Origin: Tubulanus polymorphus
Taxonomy: Eukaryota > Nemertea > Palaeonemertea > Tubulaniformes > Tubulanidae
NCBI RefSeq assembly: GCF_964204645.1
Contig: NC_134028.1
Location: 18,262,153-18,326,152 of the forward strand
Direction: 5' to 3'
Length of the DNA stretch: 64,000 bases
Shown in pieces: positions 10,401-25,400 of the stretch. Made by a program: the position numbers and the translations under genes. The notes beneath the pieces were generated by a model. It was not told the DNA's origin. It did no database searches and saw nothing but the letters and a program-made list of their open reading frames with translations. Each line of letters begins with the position of its first letter. Position 1 is the first letter of the stretch.

Positions 10401-13400
10401 CTATAAAGATTTGATGTAAAATTAAGGGGGTTATGATGGGTTATGATCTACCGTTTTACTTCCGGGTTTTATTTAATAATCTAAAATGGTATTTCAATAT
10501 CGATTTCTGTGAAATCTTCAGTTGATTTGGTTTTTGGGAGGAATATTTTCATTTGCACTACAGAAAATATTTCTCAAATAGGTAGGATGATCTTGATATG
10601 CTAATTAGCCATGTGCTCAAACTGCAAATTTAATCAAATGTTATTCTGCAAAAAAATATCAAATCCAATTCAATTTTACTGTATTGAATTGTTTTATTGA
10701 GCAAATTACAGAAAATTCAATTCTATTCCGCATTCAAATCAATTAGACCAAGGGAAAAGATTTATCTGAGGTATTTGTTCCTGCCAGCTCCAGTCGCTGT
10801 CTGTGCTACTCATGAAAACATGATTGAATTGTGTTAGCCAGGTATTGACTAGTCTATGAGCTGGGAGTGTATTTGGACAAATTTAACCCACAGAATGCAT
10901 CATTTGCCATTTTATGAAAAGCTAACAGGCTGGCCATAGTGCCCTTGGGGCTCTTGTTTTATATTCGAATGAAATTAATTATAACTATTGACAAATCTTT
11001 TTGCCGAGAAAATAGCTGCTGCTTCAAGGATTCGAAACCACTTTAAATCGTTTGTTAGAAGATTTCAGCCACCAATCAGAATCTTCGCTACATTTGTTAT
11101 AAATCAAACATGGCTTCCACATCAAACTGATTGATTAATTTTTGCTAGATTCTAGTCCCAAGAATTTCCCAGATGCCTTGGAAATTGCCTCAAATTTTAG
11201 AGGCAATTTGAAACCCCTCTTCGGCTTTGCACGGCACGGTGCTTGCAAGGGCAGAATGAGGTCAAATTGATTTCCGACTTTTTGGTTACTACTGGTGGGA
11301 TCCCTGAATCTCAAATAAAAGTTTAATCTCAGCCTCCCCCGCCAGGACGGTCAGGGTGTTGTAGGTGTATACCATATATGGCAACGATTATGTACTGCAG
11401 AACCTGCGAAAGGCCCAGAGTCAGCTGTCATATTGCTGACAATCTCGATAAATGGCGCTAGTTCCACAGCACATGAACAAACATATTTACACATTTTGGG
11501 TTGTTTGTTGCCTTCTTTGAAAAATGGATGGCCCGTAAAGTCGATTGCAACGGGTGAAAATGGCCTGATGACATCTAAGCGTATTTCCGGCAATGGTGGC
11601 AGGTCTGGTGCCAGGTACGGTTTACCAAACAATCTTTTGCACGTGACACATTTATGTAGCACCTTTTTAACCAACGATCTGAGAGATGGTAACCAAAAGC
11701 GCCTGTGAACTTGGCTCACAGTCAGACCTGGGCCATGAAAGATGGGCATTTCTCACAATGAGTGTAGCTAAGTAGGAATCTTTCGGTACGAGAATAGGAT
11801 TTCTGTGGGCCTTTCACACATCTGCTTTTTGCAGTTGGCCTGAGACAGCCATGTCTGTCTCTAGATATGACCATTTGTGTAATTATGGCAGGCCCTTTGG
11901 TGGATTTATTGGAGTCAATATGCTCCATGACATCAGGGAAGTGAAAGGTTTGAGCATCTTGCACCCACAATTTTTCTGCTTCGAAGATCTCGACGGCAGA
12001 GACCTCGCATCTAGCATTGTTGGGACTTGGTTTGAAAGCTTGTTTCACTATCGCTATCACGTGTAGAAGTCTCCTATATTCGTTAAACTGGTGCATGTCA
12101 ATAGCATTGCTGATACGAGGCTTGGCCTCCGTGATATCTTGTGATATTTTTGTGAACGCAACCAGTGTAAAGCTACCTGTGAGTCTGTAAAGTATTGTGT
12201 GGTAATCTTGGTGTTCCTGTCTTTGTATGCTTTGTATGCTTCGATATATTGGCCGTAGCCAGCAGCTTAGACCATGGCATCCAACTGAAGCTTAGGAGTC
12301 ATCCAGCAATTTTTTGCTTTGGATACAATATTCCCGTCGAGTACTATACCCGTATTTGCCAATATTTTCTATTGAATTTGGATTGATCGCCAATGGTTTT
12401 TCTATACGACCCGACCCTGCGGTATTGCATTTAGCCACCAGCAAAATCCGCCATATTTTTTCTTGGCGTTCTTGCTTATGAACGTGTTGGATTTTTTGCC
12501 AAAAAATAAAGGGATTTACCAAGTTAAGGGAGTTGTCACTCTCGTAATGGTGAGTCCGTTCGGTTTGGGGGCTATCCCTTGTTTCTTTTTTCCCAAAATA
12601 ATTTAACTAATTTAATAGTAGAGATTTGTTGGTTTTCAGCCGATGTGCCCACTGACGTCTCTAATTCTATTTCAAATTGTATAGCGGAGCGGTTGTCGGC
12701 TGTACTTGCATGGTCGGCTTCCCAACTCCGTTCACCGGGGAGGAACACTAGGTCCTCCGGTCAATTGCCGGTCGCTGGTCGGTCAGCGGTTCGGCCAGTT
12801 CAGACTACAGTATCTGAACCAAGCGTGTGCGGCCACGGTAGCCGAGATACCGGCACAAGCCACCCGGCACCAGTCGGTACCGGTCCGGTCCAGTTCGGGC
12901 ACCGGTCCGGTCAAGAATTCACCTCGTTCTGATATTCTGGTTCGTTCATCGGTGTGCAGTTTGTCTGATTCTGACATTCGTCGCTCCTGGGATAGAGCTC
13001 GCTCTCCCCAAGGTCCAGACGCTGTGAATGCAATAAACACGCAAGGTCTCCTCACACATCAAGGATAGATCGCGAGAGGGATAACGATTGTTATTGCAGA
13101 AAGTCAGTTGACTCATCATTCGTCGACCAGCAAAGAGATTCTAGATTCTTCTAGCAGGTCTCGATCCGGTTCGAGGGACCGTCACGGAAGTTGTCATGAT
13201 CGTCGGGATACGGGAAAATTCCTGACTCAGAAGGATATCCATGTATTCGAAGAAACAGGGGACATGCCATTTAGAGCAATGATTAGTGAGTTCCACATGA
13301 GATCTCTTCCATTTATCCTCAGAACAGCCCCGTGGGTTTTCACCAAGTAGGTACTTTAGTCCAGGGGTGTTTGACTGTTCGTTTACCCAGACGACTAGTT

Positions 13401-16400
13401 AATAGGCACTCACATCAGGCACCTACTCAGAAACCCACACGGATGCGTTCCCGCCCACACCAGTCCTCTCGCGCTTTCTGGATCAAATAGAGAGTTCAGT
13501 CAATTGCAACTTAGTTCTGGTTGCACCATGTTGCCTGGTGCAGAAATGGTTCCTACTACTTCTCAACCTTCTGTGTGACAACCCCAGAGGATTCTTCCGA
13601 ATTTCCCATCGATTCTATCTCAGGGGAACTTATGGCATCATCCGAACAGCCAGTGGGTTAATCTGCTCGCCTGGCCATTGTCCAGCGATCCTTGTCAGCT
13701 TCGGGCTTTTCAGAACAGGCTGCCTCCTTTATCGCAGGATCTAAGGGGCCATCGACTAGTACCATTTACGACGCCAAATGGGGTCATTTTGCAGATTGGT
13801 GTGCTACAGGGGAAATTGATCCATTCTCACCCTCTGTAGCTCAAATGGCAGATGTTTTACTGCATCTATTTGTAGTAAAAGGTCTGCAGGTAATGACTAT
13901 TAAAGGTTACCGCTCCGCGATTTCCCATACATAGCGTGCTTCTGGATGGCCAAATGTAATAGCGGATCATCGGATATCCCAGCTAATTGCAGGGATTTCA
14001 GTTTTCTGGCCTCGGGTACCGAGGGTAGTTCCACCATGGGATCTGTCAGTAATTTTGAAGAAGTTAATGGAGGCTCCATTTTAACCACTTTCCACAGCAT
14101 CATTTTGCAAATTTGTCAAAAAAGACTGTATTCTTGCTGCTCTTGGCTTGCTCGGCCCATCGTTCTGAGATTCTTGAACTTTCAGTTCGACAAGGTCATA
14201 TTGTCTTCGGGCCAGCGAGGGAATTTTTTCGCTGGGGGCTGTTTTAGAGTTTTTGGCAAAGAACCAACAGCCAGGCTCGGTCGGTCATCAATGGCGAATT
14301 GAAGCCCTAAAACATCGAGTGGAACCGGGTCTTCCAAACCGTTATGTCCTTCCAAATGTTATGTCCTGTACCGGCGTTGTGTTTCTATTTAGATCACTCT
14401 GCTCCACGAAGGGGTACGTTTGAACGGTTATTTATTCTGATGTTGGATCACCTGAAGGGTGATATTTCTCGGGACACAGTGGCCAGATGGGTCTTTTCAC
14501 TGATCAAGGACATTTTGTTGAAAGAGAATCTTTCCTCGGAGGGAGTTGTTTCTCATCAAGTGAGGTCTATGGCTACTTCCTGCGCAGTCTTTTCAGGTGC
14601 TCCGTTGGAAGAAGTCTGTCAGGCCGCCTTTTGGAATCTCCATTAACGTCCTTTTATTTACGAGATGTGTCAGGCCAATTAGGCTCATTAGTGTAGCTCG
14701 GGCCTGTTGTTATGGCTCAAAGTGTCCGTTCTTTCAGATCGGACTCTTTAGTAAGTAATAATTTTAGCAAGTAATAATTTTGCAAAATTCAGGGATGGGG
14801 GCCTCGAGCTGGACAGACTCACTGTGGCCAACCGGTCTTCCCTGTGCTACAGTGCTCCATTCCGTGCTTTGGTAAGTACTCTCTTTTTTGCGTTTGAGCG
14901 GTGGTTTTTCCATCTACCATTCCCACCATCCTTGTGCTAGGCTAGCCTAGCAAAAACCATAGAAGAGGGTACAATACTCGACGGAAATATTACAATGTTT
15001 TGGAACTAAAATTGTATTTCCGAGTTGTACTTAGTACCCTTTCCTATGGTGGGAATCCCGCCCAATTGACCCGCATAGCTGCATTTTTGGTTCTGTTATG
15101 CCGTAAAAAGATGGCGGATTTCCCCGGTGGCAAAATACAATACCACAGGACCGGCTCGTAGAGAAAAACCATTGGCGATCAAACCAAATTTAGAAAATAT
15201 TGGCAAAAACCATAGGAAAGGGTAAGTACTACACAGAAATTTAAGTTCCAAAAATTGTAATTTTGTTCTTTGAACCGAGAATTTCTATGTTTTGGTTTTG
15301 CTTTGCGTATGCCACACACCCAAGTGCCGTTTTAGGCGTGGCATCGGAGAATATCATGAGTTGTATGGGCGGTTATGCATCGAATCCCAGCCATCTGGAG
15401 AATTCGATCTTGTGGGTTTGCATAAGTGTTATTTGGATTTTTCTCCATTCCTGCCAGTTTAGAGTCAGTGAGTATATCGTCCCACTCTGTGGCTGATTGC
15501 CATAGTTTATTTACGAATGCTTTTGCTATTACCACAACTGGAGCGATGAGATCTAATGGGTTGAATATTGAGGCCATTTGAGAGATTACAGTACGCTTTG
15601 TTATTTCATCACTGAGCGTTTTCTCGGATACTGACATCTTGTCTGTGTTTACGTCCCAGGTCATTTCTAGAGCCGGCACAGTTTCTGCACTTGTCCCTAC
15701 AGCATCTAGTTCTGCTTGTCCCCTGCACGGCGTAGGCCGCGAGCGGGGGACCTTGTATCCACCTCCGTCCGTCCGTCTGTCATAGCGTCCGTTCGTCCGC
15801 ATGAGCTTGTGAATGTGATTCAAGAAGAACCGTTGATCGCAGGACCATGATATTACATCGTATGATTACCCCTAGGGAGAGGATGTGCCCTATTGATTTT
15901 GGGGACCAAAGGTCAAGGTCACTACAGGTCATTCATGTGAAAGCTTGTGAACGTCATTCCCTGTAAACTCAATTCTTAAATAACCATTCATAGCAGGAAA
16001 ATGATATTTCATAGTATGGTTATCCCTGGATACACTCATCATTTTTCTATACCAAAGATCAGTATCTTCAGGGGTCATTCATTCCCTACTGGCTATAGCA
16101 GGGGACATAGATACGTAGTATCGAATTGCCTTGTTTGGTTATGGTTTCGGAGTTTGAAGACCATTGTCTCGATGTAAAATTTGCTTTTGCAAGTACTTCT
16201 CGAAATTCCTTGTAGTACTGCATCTCGTCGTGTACACTGTACACGGACATCAGAAGATTGTTAACGTAGAATTTAGAATTCATATCAGAAGTAACCCACA
16301 CAATCTGGACGTATCGGCCCCACTCCGCGCGGTTGCGCCACCGCGCGGGATTTACGTGAAGCAGCAAACACAAACATGGCTACTCTCTCAATTTTCAATG

Positions 16401-19400
16401 ATAGAAATCGTGTGTGCATTTCAATTAGTTTGGCTGTTAGGGTTATAAGGCACAATATAAGTTGACGATGTGATATGACGATGTTAATTAATGATAATTC
16501 CGCAGTGAAGCTAGTCACGAACGGTGCCGATTGAGTGTACAGCTGCCAAAAACACTGAAATGTTATGAGTTGCGTAACTATTTGCAGTGAATTGCAGACG
16601 AAACATGAAGCCTTAATGGCCGTTTAAAAAAAAAATTATACCAATTGCAATTGTAAAATAAAAATGAGATAGAACCTAAGTTAAAATTCTGGCCATTTTT
16701 AAAATGTTATTACTAATTTTTCGTCAGTGCCGAACGTTTAGTTTTCCAACAATAATGAGGGGTGGTAGGTAGTCATGCAATTCAAGTCATCATTTATTAC
16801 ACGTTACTTCCGTGTTGTTGAAAATCTCGCGAGTCATGGACCAAACCCCATTGAACAATGTGATCTGTGTGCTGGCCACAACTGCACACAGATCACACTA
16901 CACTACCCATTACACACTCAAGTACCCACAGCTTTCATATATCCATCCAAATATTTAGAGTGTCTTTCTTCCTGGGTGCATGTTTAGGTGTTCAAAGAGC
17001 ACAGCAGCAAGAGTAAAGGGGCTAGATGTTGAGCCGAAAATTATCGTGATATGTTGTCCTTAAACCAGAGAAATCTTACGAAGCATCTATCTTGTTCCTG
17101 TAGTTTGATGGATAGAAATGCGATCTTGCTCGTTCTGAATTGTATTATTAGCATTGGTTGACGTCTATGACGTCATGTCAATGCTAGTAAAATGGATCAA
17201 AATTTAAAAGTCTCCAGCCTATTACAACCTAAGTACTTTTGGTGGACGTTCATTTACTGTAGTTGCTGCTTCCCTTTGGAATAACATTGATGACCACCTG
17301 CGTAGTATTCACAATGTCAACCAGTTTAAACGTTCACTAAAACGTCTACTCTTTCAACGTGCCTATACTTATTGACTATGAACCATTGCAGTGCGCCGGT
17401 GAACTTATCTTTTAAGAAACAGGCGCCTTATAAATGTTTATTATTATTATTATTATTAAAGTGTTAGTAAAAGAAAAAAGCGCTGACTCTTCTCATTTTC
17501 ATAGTAATAGATAAAACAGTAGACACAGCTGAAAATGACTTAAAATAATGTTTCAATTATTCCCTACAAGATAGCATCACCAGATTTCTGATTTAACCCT
17601 TTTAAGTTCATGCTCGACCCTGGGTCGAGACGGAAAAACATTGGCTTCACATTCATGCTAGACCGAAGGTTGAGTCCCGGCGTGCGCTGTAAAAGTGTTA
17701 ATAATCGTCGTTTCACCTACAGGTTTTCATCATAGCACATCATTAGACAGTAGATGGCGTTTCTGTTGATTATTCGCCGAGAAAATTTTTGGTGGTAGCA
17801 ATTCATTGTTTTTGAGCAATTTTGAGTCAAAATCTGTCATTTTTTCGAAATAAATAAGGTAAAATCATGAAAACAGATGAAGTTTTATTATAAATCTTTG
17901 CTTATGATGAGTTTGGAGACAATGATTTAGAGCTAATAGACAGTGAATCCAGTGACTTTATAAAACAGTTCAGATGATATTTATGATAAAGACGACGAAA
18001 ATCAAATATGAGTTTTCGAAAAGCGCAACAATGGCTGAAAATAATTGAATTCCTAGGGTAGTTACAGAGTAAAAAACTTGAACTTAAAAGGGTTAATGGC
18101 CCAAAAAGTTGTTCTATCGTATTTTTCTCGTTAGTTATCTTGTGGATGAGAGGGGGTTAAGCAATCGCCCAGTGATATGTCCACATTGACATTGGCAGTA
18201 AAGAATGGGGAATGGCCTCTTCTGAATAGAAAAATGTAAAATTATGTACCTCCGATTTATAAATATCATAGTGTTTGAATATCATTTATTCCAACTATTA
18301 GTAGCCATGGGATTAATTGGGATTAGTTCTCAGCGTCAGAATATGTATTTCTACAGCAGTGGTAGGAAGGCCTACTCGTGACTTAAACCCGTACAGGTAA
18401 GTTATATAATGGTGCGGGAACGCCTTTACTAAAGTTAAAACCATTTCATGATGTCACAAAACATTAAAAGGTAAACGTTAGGCTACCACCATGATACAAT
18501 TTCGCCAATAAAGACGGATTATTTTATTCAATTTTACCAGAGTTGTTTATTGGAGGAATATCATTGTTAAGTATGCAGAGAACTATCAATAGCCATGGGA
18601 TTAATTGTGATTAATTGCAGATGTTGTATCATCATTCAGTTGACTGACAGTTTATCGTAAAATTCCATCGGTTCGGCTATATTCTACGATAAGTTTTCAC
18701 TTAAAGGTGCCCTGCTCGCCTCCTGCCCACTCACAAGGCGGTAGCAGCCCCTTACGCACTCGGCAGATAGATATGCTTTGTAATGCGCGCCGGGAAAAAT
18801 TACTTTTATCTTTTCGATGCGATGAACACCACAACAGTGATTAAATTTACACGTTTTTTGTCATAGATTGCAATATGGCGATGGTTATTTGCCACTACTG
18901 TAGTTTTTTGGAATTGAATCGAGCGGCCTCGGTAGCTCAGTGAGATAAGGCATGATGCTGTTGCATCCACTATCAGTGCTGAGTGACAAGTGGGTTTGAG
19001 TCCTGCTGACTGCTTACAATGTGCTGGCAACACTTCAAAGGCTGTCCCGTCGTGAGGTTAAGTGAGCAATCCTATAGAATGAAAACCAAGGTCCGAACGA
19101 CGTAAACAAACAAAAAGACAAACAAGCACCAACGCCGGCATCGCTCTCTGTGCGTTGTTTTGATGCGTACGTTTGTCCGGTTGATTTACCTTTTATGCAT
19201 CAGTATTTTGCATTCAGAAAAATCGTTCTGTTTTTGTTTTCATTATTCAGCAATGGGGCCTAACATCGTCATAGAACATTTTCCCGCAGATGTAAAGCAT
19301 TAATCACTTAATACCTTACCACAGTACATGGGCCTCTTGTTAGTTTTACTAAGTCTACCAACAGGTTCGGTCCTGGAATAGACAATCATTTGATGATGGC

Positions 19401-22400
19401 CTGCACTGGCGTCAAATACAATTCGTAATGGTGTAGTAGAGCTCTTTTTCAATACGGAAAAATGAGGCAAATATTAGCAATCTGTATCATCTAATACTGC
19501 CTCCAGATCTTTTAATTCCGATACTGTTTGATTTTCGATGTGCTTTTGCATGACCTTTGTATACGAGTTCATAAGCTCGATACGGTTCAAACGATTTATA
19601 ACTTGTCGCAATCTTTGTTGAGACTGATGTAGGTTGTTTGGGAGTTCCTTCCAGTCGTTCCTCCAAGGCAATGGTGCCCAGCAGCAACCATCCTTGTACT
19701 GATCGAATGTTGGACTGGTATTCTTATGCAAATGAATCAGATGTTTTCGTCGAATTGCGTTGGGAATTCAGCCACGCTGTGATTCATGTAGTCGTTGAGG
19801 GTTGTGTTGTAGAAAATTAGATTATCAATGTGATTTTCTGTTTGGGATGCAGCCAAACAGTGCGTGTTGGAAGAATCATTTCTAATGTTCTAAAAACAAA
19901 ACAGCCTTAGTTTCAATGTTGTACAAGTGGACCTCCTGTAATTTTATCTATCGGTTTTCCAAGAATAATAGTACAGATGGCAACAACCGATCAGAATGTC
20001 TACAATAAATCTATTCGATTCAAATTTATCTGCAAATGCCAGATTAGCTATTTCTACATAATCTAAACATTCTGACCAATGGTCGCAATGTATGGGTTTG
20101 ACAATTTCGTCTGAAATTGCAACATTGATGTATTTCACACCCTCGGTAGTATTAACCCCGACTGGCGATATCGTAGATACGTTTAGTGGAGTGACCCCCG
20201 AATCCTTGGACCGTCATTGAATGCTGGCTGTCGGGTTTAAGCCCTAGTTTGTTAGCTACATCTGTTCTAATGTAACTGATCATTGACCCGTGGTCTAACA
20301 GGACGTTTGCCTGTTCAAATAATTTTTTGCTTGCATTTTCGAGAGAGATCTGACTGGTTTCTAGCAAAATAACCTCATTACGAGCAGCAACTGTATATAC
20401 CACCTCACGAATTCTGGGTTGAGTGTTCACATAAGTCCGATTTTCGTTTCGCAAATGTTTGTATTGGTTCCACCAGGCGGGACGATTTTCCGATTTCAAG
20501 GTAACGCAGTTTCGACGTAGTTCCCTTTCGTGTTGACTCTCGATGACCATGCATCAGGTTGTCAGTTTCGTTGATTGTTGATCTTGATGCAGCGCGGTGT
20601 GGTGCGCTCTATCACAGACCTGACAATGGCTTGAGTTGCGGCATCTTTAGGCATAGTGCCCCGTTTTCAAACAATTTGTACATAAGTTCTTTTCCGTTTG
20701 ATTTTTTCGCGTTCGTCAACTGATTTTGGACATTTCGTGGCCGTATGTTGTTGATCGTAGTATGGACATGTCGTCTCCCAGGCCGCACCTACGAAATTGC
20801 CTGTTGTTGAACTGCTCTGGTGTAGAGGTTTTCGATGAAACCGTTCTGACGTGTTCTCTCCGATGTTTTTGAGGTTTTGCCTGAATGATCTTAGGAATTT
20901 TTCTAACTCGAAGCCATCACCCTATCCTGAGGGACCTAGCTTTTCAAGGAAGCTACTAATTGGCAACTTTCTCTCTAAAGCTGTGATGATGAACAGTGCA
21001 CAGGATTCAGTGTCGACACCGAGGTGAGACAGCAATGTATATTCCCATTCATTGGGTTCATGAATTGTGTTAACGCGATATAGTTCATTGTTGTTGGTGG
21101 TAAATGGTAGATATCGCGATAGTTTACAGTGTAGTTTCTTGCGCTTGCTTCTCGGTTTCGTATGTGTTTATTTTTCTAGTTTCAATTAAGCATTTGAGTT
21201 TAAGTAGATGTTTTCGTTCATGGCTTCTTCTTTCATTAGATGTTTTGATTTTGGCTGTGATCCCGTGGTCTTTTAAAATGTCTTGAATTTTCTCTGCGAT
21301 GTCATTTCGTGTTTGTTGATGTAGTCGGATTTCTTCTAGGCGTCTTCAATTTCGATTATTTCTTCCTCAGACGGCGCTTCTTTTTCGGCGCTTGTATTTA
21401 TTTCTTTCAGTTTTTGATCAAACGAGTGGATTGCTGCTTCGCATTTCTAGCTTCATCATGATATTTTGATGAGTTTTCTTCGTGTATTGTCTTAGAGTTG
21501 TGTGGACATTGCGTTGTGCATAAATCCTGGTCCAGTCGGCACCAGGATGTTAGCCATAGCTAGCTAAGTGGTGTGAGAAAAGAATGAACTTGAAGCCTTG
21601 ACTTCCGTATTACAACTACATATATATTTTATTCTACTCTAAAAATACACATTATTTAAATGTGCATGCAGACGTGGATGATGCCAGGTTATCTAGAGAT
21701 TGCGTTAAAAGATTGAATTACCGTGATGCCTGAAAGTGAAGGAGAGTTGAAGCAATAAATCAGTAGAATTTTAACCTAAAAAGTTGTTATTGTGAATAAA
21801 GTTGGCAGTGACCTGTAAAATCCGCGGTATTTTTCTTGAGTTACTCACTTACAATTTTTTGTATTTATAGATATATTTGTAATCGACATGAATAGTGGAG
21901 TGATTAGTACTCGTGTGAATTTAATCGATAAAGCACGAGATGTACCTTATAACTTAACAATAAGAGCTCGAGATCAAGGAAGTCCTCGATTGTTTGGTGA
22001 TGTACAAGTTAAGATATTTATTGATGATTTGCAAGCATTTGATGGTCGTCCGAGATTCTCACATCCATTTGTGGGAGAATCAATCTGGATTCCTGAGGTA
22101 AACCTTTTATCTTTTATGTTTTTAGTGAACCAATGGTTCGCTTCTTACACCAACGGGCCAGTTGGCCTTGTGCCAATATTGCTAGAAAGAGATGTTAACA
22201 AGCCATATTTTTAAAGGGTGATAGACCCAGTTGTATTTCTTTATGCATATGATTCAAATAGCCGAACACTCGCTATTGTGCGAATTTCAGTGCGATGTGA
22301 CCGATCTAAGCTGTAAAATTTTAGATAATTTGTAAAAATTTCCTCAGCTTTTATATAATTTGTCCTGACCTGGAATGACCTAAGTCTAGAATAATCATTA

Positions 22401-25400
22401 GCAGACGCGCATTCACTTAACACTTTGTAAAATGACAGGTGAATCCTTCCTAAAATAGATCCGGAATTATGCCATTTTGTAAAATATCAAGCTGTGTATT
22501 GACAATTACTGTTAGGAAAACAAAAGCATGTTACATTTTTAGATTCAGCTCAGCTGAATCTATTAGTATAAAACGGAGTGCTGAATTCGTGTTGACCGCT
22601 ATCTCCTCCGAGTGTGAAATGATTCACGGGCTAAGGTCTGCATTATGTTGGCTGTTATAATGGCAGCTAAGTAGCAACTGACTTTGAAGGCTATTGATGA
22701 AGCCTAAATTGGCAATTCAATGCCATTTTGGGGATTTTTAGCAATGTAGGGTGACGTCATCTTAATCTACTAACGTTAACAACACGAGCAGAATTGTACA
22801 ACATTTGCTGTCGAATTTACTAGTAGGCTTTTTATATATTACTGATACAACATATAATTCTTCAATAAGAAAACTACAGTACTAAGTAACACAAAGTACT
22901 ACTAAGTAATAAAATTGACGAGGATTTTTCATTTACTGTGCAAAAAATTGCATGTCAATGCACGGCGTAGTTCGGAGTATTTACCGCGGAGCTGTGATGA
23001 TAGCACCCTCGTTTTAGTAACACAGGAAGTTCACCAAAATCGATGAAGCCGTTAAATCTTTAGATAAAGGATATTCTCTAAATAAAAAAAGATTTGTTTG
23101 TAAATACTCAAACTAAAATTAATTATGCATATGCCCGGGGTTATCTTGACAAAAAAACGTTTGTATTGACATGCAGATGAATTTTAAACAATTCTTATTG
23201 CCATTAAAAACACCATACAGGTAGACCAATATTGTGTAGTATATAGTTGAATTCGAGCTCACTCGCTACGATCTTGCCGATGCATGGGATATGTCTTGTT
23301 GACCTCTGCATCTCTTTTGCACTACTGCATTTGATGCCAAGGTCTATAATGAGACAGTTGCGTTGCGTTGAAGTGTAGCCGCGATCCGCACACATTCTCA
23401 TATGGCATGATTTAAAATTGTATCGCCGTTAGAATGATACTAGGAGGGAATGTGGACTGTTGCTTCTGTTCGGTGAATTAAAATTGCTCACACGTGTATG
23501 TCAAACTGATCTACTATAGTTAGAGAATAGATAGAGAATTCATTAGAATCTCGAACATGAAAATTTCTTTTTAGGAAGAAGAAATTGGATATCCAGTTAC
23601 CAGAGTAAGGGCTTCTGATGCTGATGAACCTATTCATTATCGATTCTTGAATAATGGAAACAAAGATCATGATAAATTCAAAATCGATCCAAACACAGGA
23701 AATGTTACTACAACCCAAGTTCTCGATAGGGAAACGCAAGCTGTCTTTCAGGTAATCAAATCATATAGTTCAAGTTAAAAACTGAATGCCCTTATTTGAT
23801 AAAACACTACATTGTATTACCTAATATCAGGGGTTACAAGGTTTTGTTCTTTTCCCAGTTGATGATTTTCATAACTGATAGCAGTAATCCGCAGAAAGCT
23901 AACCAGATGCATTTCTTCGTAAAACTTTCCGATAAGAATGATCAAATACCAACATTTGAATTTTGTGGAAGAGAGGTAAATGAAACTGATCCAGAACTTT
24001 AGATGTGCATCAATTCCATGGCTGCCAATGATTTTCATTGAATTAACAAAATATTTTCATTACATGTATTCATTGCAAGTTAGTGAATCCAGGCCATTAT
24101 ACATCTCTTTATTATATCCCCCGGGCAAAGTGGCTGGGGATATATTGGTTTGCACAGCGCCACGTCCGCATGAACTTCCTGTGTATGGGATTAATCAAAA
24201 AACCATTTGAGATAATTTCATGACATGCATATGGTATGTGTATGATAGTATGAACAGAAACCCTATTGTTTTGGGGGAATTCTTCAATTCAAGATTGCCA
24301 GGTTATGACTGACTTTCAGGTCAAAATGGTGTATTTTGAACTCTTTGAAGATACTTTGTCATAAAAAAATGCTATTCTTGGTTATAGATTATTGAGCCAT
24401 TGCGGTCATCAGTGATGGAAAACCAACCTTTGTCTACTTACGTTACAACTGTTGAGGGGTGTGATAAAGATGAATATCCTAATAACATTGTGTTTTACCA
24501 TATTACATGTAAGTAAATTATCAACAAATCCAAAGGTATGTCATCGAGCAGTTTACTGTCAGCAAACATATTCATTTCATGTTTCAGTCTGACTGATTAA
24601 ACTGAATTTTAACTGAATCTAACCCAGTATCCAGTTACAAACGGGGCAGAGTTGGGTCGTGTTCAAGTCCCCGTTCATTGGCTACGTGTATGTAGATTGT
24701 AACTCCTTAACTCTATCAGTACTGACTAATCAATACCCTATAGTGCTGGAGATAATTTGAAATATTTGAAAAATTCCACCCTAGTGTGTTGAATAACACT
24801 ACCATATAGTAGTGTTATATAGAATAACAGTACCACTATATTGCATCTACATCTACACTGGGGCGCAGTGTATCGTTAGTTACTAATATTTCACTATGTT
24901 TGAAAGGTGCAACCATCTTTCGATAGAGATAAAAACCAATAACTATTCTCATCAATACACCGCAGTGCGGTGTACTAGCAAAATCCATCACCGATTCATG
25001 CACCGCACTGAAAGAGTGATAGTGTTGACAAATGATTTATGACTTGTTCCTTGAAACCCAATCGGGGAACTGCAGCAGAATTTTTTATATCCATATGTTT
25101 TCAAAACCTTCATGACTTCATTTTCCTAAAGGCAAAAAGTTTTATCTTTAAAGACAAGGCTGTTGAAGAGTCACTTGCCAGCGCCATTATCTACATGTAG
25201 TGTAGCTGCTGTGACCCACTGTGGCCTCGTGCGCTACTTGTTCCTCCTGTATAATGCACTTTTTGTGATTTGATGTCCAACAACAGTTCTAAAATGAAGC
25301 ATAATCTTGCAGCAGCAATTATTTGGATGTGTTTTGAGTGGATATAAGAAGCAATGACCACAATGAAAGCCCTGCGGGAGTATTTTTGTCAGGATTATCG

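Larger units (their letters stand above)
12300..15240 (+). mobile_element. DIRS-like tyrosine-recombinase retrotransposon
   Basis: The element has inverted terminal repeats: GCCAATGGTTTTTCTATACG at about 12390 pairs with CGTAGAGAAAAACCATTGGC near 15160-15180. Near the right end (about 14938-15060) is an internal region complementary to the outer termini, the arrangement known from DIRS1-type elements. Between them are a gag-like region, a short RT fragment and a tyrosine recombinase. It interrupts the BEL RT/RNase H junction with no target duplication, as expected for recombinase-mediated insertion. Most of RT, RNase H and the methyltransferase are missing. Confidence 0.8.
9076..21755 (-). 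mobile_element. BEL/Pao LTR retrotransposon with nested insertions
   Basis: Two similar LTRs (9076 to about 9308, and 21548 to about 21755) bound a minus-strand element. From the right LTR leftwards there are gag zinc-binding remnants, a protease with the active site in LLDHGSMISY form, reverse transcriptase pieces, RNase H, integrase and the C-terminal BEL domain. All coding parts are broken by frameshifts and stops. Inserted into it are a TA-target MITE, a dispersed repeat, a DIRS element, a short repeat at 15711-16085, and a block at 16.4-19.4 kb with a LINE tail, a TTAA MITE and a SINE. The whole lies in the 13-kb cadherin intron between exons b and c. Confidence 0.88.

Noticed and set aside
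18923-19010. tRNA gene
   Set aside because: A- and B-boxes are present but spacing and arm pairing do not give a cloverleaf; a SINE head explains it better.
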